The notes beneath the pieces were generated by a model that was given only the letters and a program-made list of their open reading frames with translations, did not search any database and was not told the origin of the DNA. Made by a program: the position numbers and the translations under genes. 40,566 nucleotides of DNA from an uncultured bacterium (lineage in GTDB: Bacteria; Planctomycetota; Brocadiia; Brocadiales; Scalinduaceae), in assembly GCA_913055705.1 (NCBI GenBank), contig CAJXKT010000006.1:1-40566 (forward strand), read 5' to 3'. This document shows positions 36,535 to 40,566 of the stretch, piece after piece. Position 1 is the stretch's first letter. Every line of letters begins with the position of its first letter.

Positions 36535-37854
36535 ATGGGGAAAGTAATGAAAGTAAGAATTTTTATAACACTGATTTCTTTTAGTTTCTTAAGTTTATTA
36601 ATAAACGGCTGTGGCGATAATGGACACAGCAGCCATTATTCCGGCAGTGGCGACGACGACATGAATTTTGAGCAGCAGGCGTTGAAGATGGAACAGGAAG
36701 ACCTTGTCAAATTAAAGCAGAGTGAGAGGTATGAATCAGAGGATTTTTCCAGAATACATGAAGGTGCTACAGCAACTAAAGATCCTAACGAAGCTATTGC
36801 AATGGTAAATGGCGAACCAATCCTTCGTCTTGAACTTGACATGATATTAGATAAGGTAAAGCAAAAGATGGGTACAAAAAGATTACACCTCGTTGAAGAA
36901 AAAATTATAAAAGACCTGGTTACACAGTTTGTACTCAAGCAATTTATCAGAAAAGAAAATATTCAGGTTGATTCAAACCGCATTGAAGAAGAGATAAATA
37001 CATTCAGGGAAAATATTAGGAGTAACCCTGAGTCCGCGGATAAAAGTCTTGAAACACTTCTGGAAGAGCAGGGGGGGAGTATAGACGAGTTGAGAGTGGC
37101 CATGGACATTTCATTATCGATAGACGAATACCTGAACAGGACAACATCGGAAGAAGAGATGAAGAAATATTTTACTGAAAACATAGGTGTTTTTAACAGT
37201 GAAACTGTAACTGCAAGTCATATACTCATAGATACGAGAACGATAAAGGATGAAAAGGGTTTGAATAAGGCAAAAGAAGATACAGAAAGATTAAAGAAAG
37301 AACTTGATAATGGGGCTGATTTTGCAAAGCTTGCTGAGGAAAATTCCGATTGTCCTTCTGCAAAAAGTGGTGGAGAATTAGGTGTTATTGCCAGAGGGCA
37401 AATGGTGGAAGAATTTGAGAAAACGGCCTTTAATACGGAGGTAAATGGTATCAGTGAACCTGTCAAGACTAAGTTTGGTTACCACATAATTAAGATTACT
37501 GATAAGCAGGTGGGCAAAGACGTCACGTTTGAAGAGACAAAGGATAATGTCAAGCTTGCACTCTTTAATGAAAAAACAATGACATTAATACAAGAATTAA
37601 ACGACAATGCAGATGTAAACATTTTGTACAAACCAACCCCATATGCATCACCTGGTGGCCATGGCAGCATGTCAGCCCATGGCAGTACCATGTATGGTGG
37701 TCCGGGTGCTTCGTCTCATGGTGGCAGTACTGGCCCTGGTAATCCTGCTCCTCACGCTGGAATGCCTATGCCGGGTGGTTCAGCCTATGGTGGTGGTGAT
37801 CCTCACGGTGGTGGCAGTTCACCTCACGGTGGACCAATGAGTTCAACGGAATAA
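36535..37854 (+). CDS. PpiC/SurA-type peptidyl-prolyl cis-trans isomerase, predicted lipoprotein with His/Gly-rich C-terminal tail
   Basis: Lipobox-like LLINGCGD; SurA-like N-domain; parvulin ASHILIDTRT...DFAKLAEENSDCPSAKSGGELGVIARGQMVEEFEKTAF...TKFGYHIIKITDK. ATG at 36547 is an alternative start. Confidence 0.9.
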   Translation: MGKVMKVRIFITLISFSFLSLLINGCGDNGHSSHYSGSGDDDMNFEQQALKMEQEDLVKLKQSERYESEDFSRIHEGATATKDPNEAIAMVNGEPILRLELDMILDKVKQKMGTKRLHLVEEKIIKDLVTQFVLKQFIRKENIQVDSNRIEEEINTFRENIRSNPESADKSLETLLEEQGGSIDELRVAMDISLSIDEYLNRTTSEEEMKKYFTENIGVFNSETVTASHILIDTRTIKDEKGLNKAKEDTERLKKELDNGADFAKLAEENSDCPSAKSGGELGVIARGQMVEEFEKTAFNTEVNGISEPVKTKFGYHIIKITDKQVGKDVTFEETKDNVKLALFNEKTMTLIQELNDNADVNILYKPTPYASPGGHGSMSAHGSTMYGGPGASSHGGSTGPGNPAPHAGMPMPGGSAYGGGDPHGGGSSPHGGPMSSTE

Positions 37855-37918
37855 TCATACACCCTTACAAATTGAGGGTCTGTAAACAACTATCCGTATT
37901 TTGTTATTCCCTTCCGAC

Positions 37919-37942
37919 CCGGCCTTGTCTATACAAGGCCGG
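37919..37942. other. Perfect GC-rich hairpin downstream of ppiC-type gene
   Basis: CCGGCCTTG-TCTATA-CAAGGCCGG; lacks a strong T-run, so terminator function is uncertain. Confidence 0.5.
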
Positions 37943-38013
37943 TGTTCGGCCAATAAACCTCATTGAGTCTTTTATCTTAACAATTCCCCTTCTCCTCCAG
38001 GGCGGACATGTTT

Positions 38014-38033
38014 CCCCCCTTTATAGAAGGGGG
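38014..38033. repeat. C-run/G-run hairpin element
   Basis: CCCCCCTTTATAGAAGGGGG followed by ATTTTAAATT; resembles a degenerate interspersed intergenic element. Confidence 0.4.
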
Positions 38034-38057
38034 ATTTTAAATTAGTCAATTAATAAA

Positions 38058-38825
38058 ATGGATCCACAGTTATATATAAAATTATCCATTATCTTATATT
38101 GGTGTTCATTGCTTATATACACCTCTTACTGGGTAATCGGTTTTCTGGGCAGGGGGCTAAGATTTTATGTCCTCTTAGGCGGGGTTATTCTACATTCATT
38201 ATCAATTACCTTCAGGGGTATTTCCATAGAATATTTCCCGCTGACAAACAAGTTTGAGTCCTTCACCGCATTTGCCCTTTCCTGCTTCATTGTGCTTTTG
38301 TGTTATTCCAGAGTGGAAAGTTACGTATACAGGATATCCCTGTTTTGTGTGGGATACTGCTTTTTTGTTGTAGCCTCTGTCTTCTTTTCAATGAAACAAT
38401 CATATGCCCCTCCGCTGATGTTGACTATATGGTATATCCTTCACGTTCCCATATCTTTCTTCTGTTATGCATTGTGGACAAGTTCAGCTGCTGCGGCAAT
38501 GGCGAGATATTTCTCAGAGGGAGATAAAAAGCGGTTTGAGAACATAATTGATTTCGGCTTTCAATACGGCCTGATAGCATTCTCAATATCCATGATCTTC
38601 GGCGGTCTGTGGGGGTACGTAGCCTGGGGTTCTTATTTCCTGTGGGATGCGAAGTTGCTGTGGTCTGTGATTATCTGGTTCTTCTATGCTACATGTATTC
38701 ATCTGGATTACTGGCCAGAGGCCAGCAGAAGATTCAAGACCCCACTAGCGCTGGTAGGTTTTGTGATATTACTTACAACGTATGTCGGTACGAGTTTCCT
38801 TATAAAGAGTACACACAGTTTTTAG
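38058..38825 (+). CDS. CcsA/ResC-like cytochrome c assembly protein
   Basis: Multi-TM protein with WGYVAWGSYFLWDAKLLWSVIIWFFYATCIH (WWD-like motif) and LHVPISFFCYALW; followed by a ResB-like gene. Confidence 0.85.
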   Translation: MDPQLYIKLSIILYWCSLLIYTSYWVIGFLGRGLRFYVLLGGVILHSLSITFRGISIEYFPLTNKFESFTAFALSCFIVLLCYSRVESYVYRISLFCVGYCFFVVASVFFSMKQSYAPPLMLTIWYILHVPISFFCYALWTSSAAAAMARYFSEGDKKRFENIIDFGFQYGLIAFSISMIFGGLWGYVAWGSYFLWDAKLLWSVIIWFFYATCIHLDYWPEASRRFKTPLALVGFVILLTTYVGTSFLIKSTHSF

Positions 38826-38830
38826 TTTTT

Positions 38831-38953
38831 TTGCCACGAAGACCCTAAGGCACAAAGTAGTAAAATATGATTTAAAAATCCGTTTAATTCTTTAGACGGG
38901 ATTAACAAGATTTACAAGATTTTTTTTATCTTTGTTTATCCTGTTATCCTGTC
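38831..38953. repeat. Degenerate interspersed intergenic repeats
   Basis: CCACGAAGACCCTAAGGCACAAAG followed by an imperfect dyad GGATTAACAAGATTTACAAGATTTTTTTTATCTTTGTTTATCCTGTTATCCTGTC. Confidence 0.5.
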
Positions 38954-38975
38954 AAAAAACATAAGTTATATTAAA

Positions 38976-39944
38976 ATGAAGCAGATATACGGTTTCTTAA
39001 AATCTCAGAAGACTGGAATAATAGTCGGGTTTACCGTCACGGGACTCCTCATAATAGGGAGTCTTATAATGAATTTTTTCCCTGAATCTTATGAAGGGCT
39101 TTCGGGAGAAGATATTACCTTCTTCTATAATAACCCCCGGCCAATACACACATGGTTTTATATAATGTTTGTTGCCTTTGCCATGTATGGGATATCTATT
39201 TTCTTCTGTACACTGGACTCTATTCTCAGGAAGGTGAAGGCACGTACCAGCAAGATTCCCCTGTATGGGGCATCGATTGTACACGTTGGATTTCTGATTA
39301 CGCTGGTGGCCCATCTTATAGGCGGTATATGGTCAGAGTCCGGCATGCCTATCACGATTGCCGATGAATGGGTGCAGTCCGGTGAATATGAGTTGAAGGT
39401 GACAGACCTTGAAACCACTTCATACCCCAATGGTATGCCAAGGAAAATAAAGGCACAGATGAAAATAAGGAAGGACGGGGAAGAGTACGATGATACACTT
39501 GGCTACAACAATCCCGTACTTGTCGATAGCGGAACTAAGCAGTTTCTTTTACAAAATTATGGGAATATGCCAAACGGAGTAGTATTAAATATTGACGGTA
39601 AGACAAGTGTTTTTAATATAAAGGATGTTATAGAGATAAACGGATCAAAAGTGCTCCTGGCAAACCTTTTCCTTCCTCCACAGTTCCGCATTCCCGCTAT
39701 CCAGCTGGTTTCAAAAGGTAAAGACGGCAAGTACAATAAAAGTTACGTCCGCATCGGCAGGCAAAATGCACAAAACGTCAAGGGGTCGAACATGATTTTT
39801 GAAGACATCAAAGTCACACCTGCAGTAGCTGTTTCCGTAAAAAAGAACCCGAGTATACCACTTACACTGATTGCAATCGGCTGCTTCGGTTCTGGAATGC
39901 TTTTAGTGATCTTCAGGACAGCATATAAGATGGTAAGGGTCTAG
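38976..39944 (+). CDS. ResB-like cytochrome c biogenesis protein
   Basis: KQIYGFLKSQKTGIIVGFTVTGLLIIGSL, KIPLYGASIVHVGFLITLVAHLIGGIWSESG, a soluble extracytoplasmic region and a C-terminal TM; downstream of the CcsA-like gene. Confidence 0.75.
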   Translation: MKQIYGFLKSQKTGIIVGFTVTGLLIIGSLIMNFFPESYEGLSGEDITFFYNNPRPIHTWFYIMFVAFAMYGISIFFCTLDSILRKVKARTSKIPLYGASIVHVGFLITLVAHLIGGIWSESGMPITIADEWVQSGEYELKVTDLETTSYPNGMPRKIKAQMKIRKDGEEYDDTLGYNNPVLVDSGTKQFLLQNYGNMPNGVVLNIDGKTSVFNIKDVIEINGSKVLLANLFLPPQFRIPAIQLVSKGKDGKYNKSYVRIGRQNAQNVKGSNMIFEDIKVTPAVAVSVKKNPSIPLTLIAIGCFGSGMLLVIFRTAYKMVRV

Positions 39945-40075
39945 GGATTGAATATTGAAGATTGTATATTGGAGCAAGAAGCAAGAAAAACGTTGAAGTT
40001 TACGTCTTTACATCAGAAATCATATCAGAGAAAATTAATAATAACTGTTAAGGCTTCCTCTATCTTGAAAAATAC

Positions 40076-40510
40076 CTAACACTCCGCATGAATGTATCTC
40101 TCTAGTTCCTGAATCTCGAATTTCTGATCTTCTATTAACTGTTTGAGTACATCTCCCACTGTCACTATTCCGACCAGCTGATTCTTTTCTATAACTGGCA
40201 AATGTCGGACGTTTTTCTCAGTCATCAGCGCTATACAATCCTCAACCGAAGTTCCAGGATCAATGTAGAGCACTTTTTTAGTCATCAGTTCACTAACAGG
40301 TGTAGTTTTGGAAGACTTCCCTTTTAGAATTACTTTGCGAGCGTAATCACGTTCCGAGAAGATACCCACCACCCCCCTTTTGTCAATAACCAACAAAGCC
40401 CCCAAATTCTGATCAGACATTATCTGCAATGCATTATATGCGGTTTCACGTGGAGAAACAGACCATATCTTTCCCTTTTTGTCCTTCAAGATTTGACTGA
40501 CGTAATTCAT
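40076..40510 (-). CDS. Tandem CBS domain protein
   Basis: Two CBS repeats: AYNALQIMSDQNLGALLVIDKRGVVGIFSERDYARKVIL and TSVEDCIALMTEKNVRHLPVIEKNQLVGIVTVGDVLKQLI. Confidence 0.93.
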   Translation of the reverse strand: MNYVSQILKDKKGKIWSVSPRETAYNALQIMSDQNLGALLVIDKRGVVGIFSERDYARKVILKGKSSKTTPVSELMTKKVLYIDPGTSVEDCIALMTEKNVRHLPVIEKNQLVGIVTVGDVLKQLIEDQKFEIQELERYIHAEC

Positions 40511-40566
40511 TGATATACACTCCTTTCTTTAAAAACAGTCTGGCAATACTTTACCTACCATAATTA

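Noticed and set aside
1-40566. CRISPR array, transposase, integrase or prophage
   Set aside because: No regularly spaced direct repeats and no recognisable mobile-element protein in the ORF track.

Overview
The window is mostly a dense, housekeeping-type bacterial chromosome segment with both strands used. AT-rich composition and gene content suggest an anammox-type planctomycete (Brocadiales), but this is only a low-confidence impression. Recognisable genes include a 5'-truncated CusA/CzcA RND pump, folD, a CDF transporter, folK, an LptF/G permease, a MOT1/SulP-like molybdate transporter, a formate dehydrogenase alpha subunit plus 4Fe-4S protein, trpF, fbp, DUF116-fmt-def, rpsT, an HDAC-like deacetylase, RNase HI, a secreted HExxH protease, a 2-hydroxyacyl-CoA dehydratase-type pair, lon, hsp20, groEL, tRNA-Leu(CAG), smpB, ssrA (tmRNA), a receiver-like protein, a PBP4-type carboxypeptidase, a methyltransferase, uvrA, pepA, a PpiC lipoprotein, ccsA/resB-like genes and a CBS protein. 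The items most worth a second look are: (1) a 147-aa stand-alone protein (22332-22775, minus) whose C-terminus looks like the glycyl-radical segment of anaerobic ribonucleotide reductase, without the rest of the enzyme, suggesting a GrcA/YfiD-like radical 'spare part' for NrdD; (2) a Moco/Wco-type riboswitch followed by an intrinsic terminator between the formate dehydrogenase and molybdate-transporter genes; (3) an activase-dehydratase fusion next to a second dehydratase component; (4) a receiver-like protein lacking the phosphoacceptor Asp; (5) paired perfect dyads upstream of the glycyl-radical-like gene. No CRISPR array, integrase or transposase was seen.
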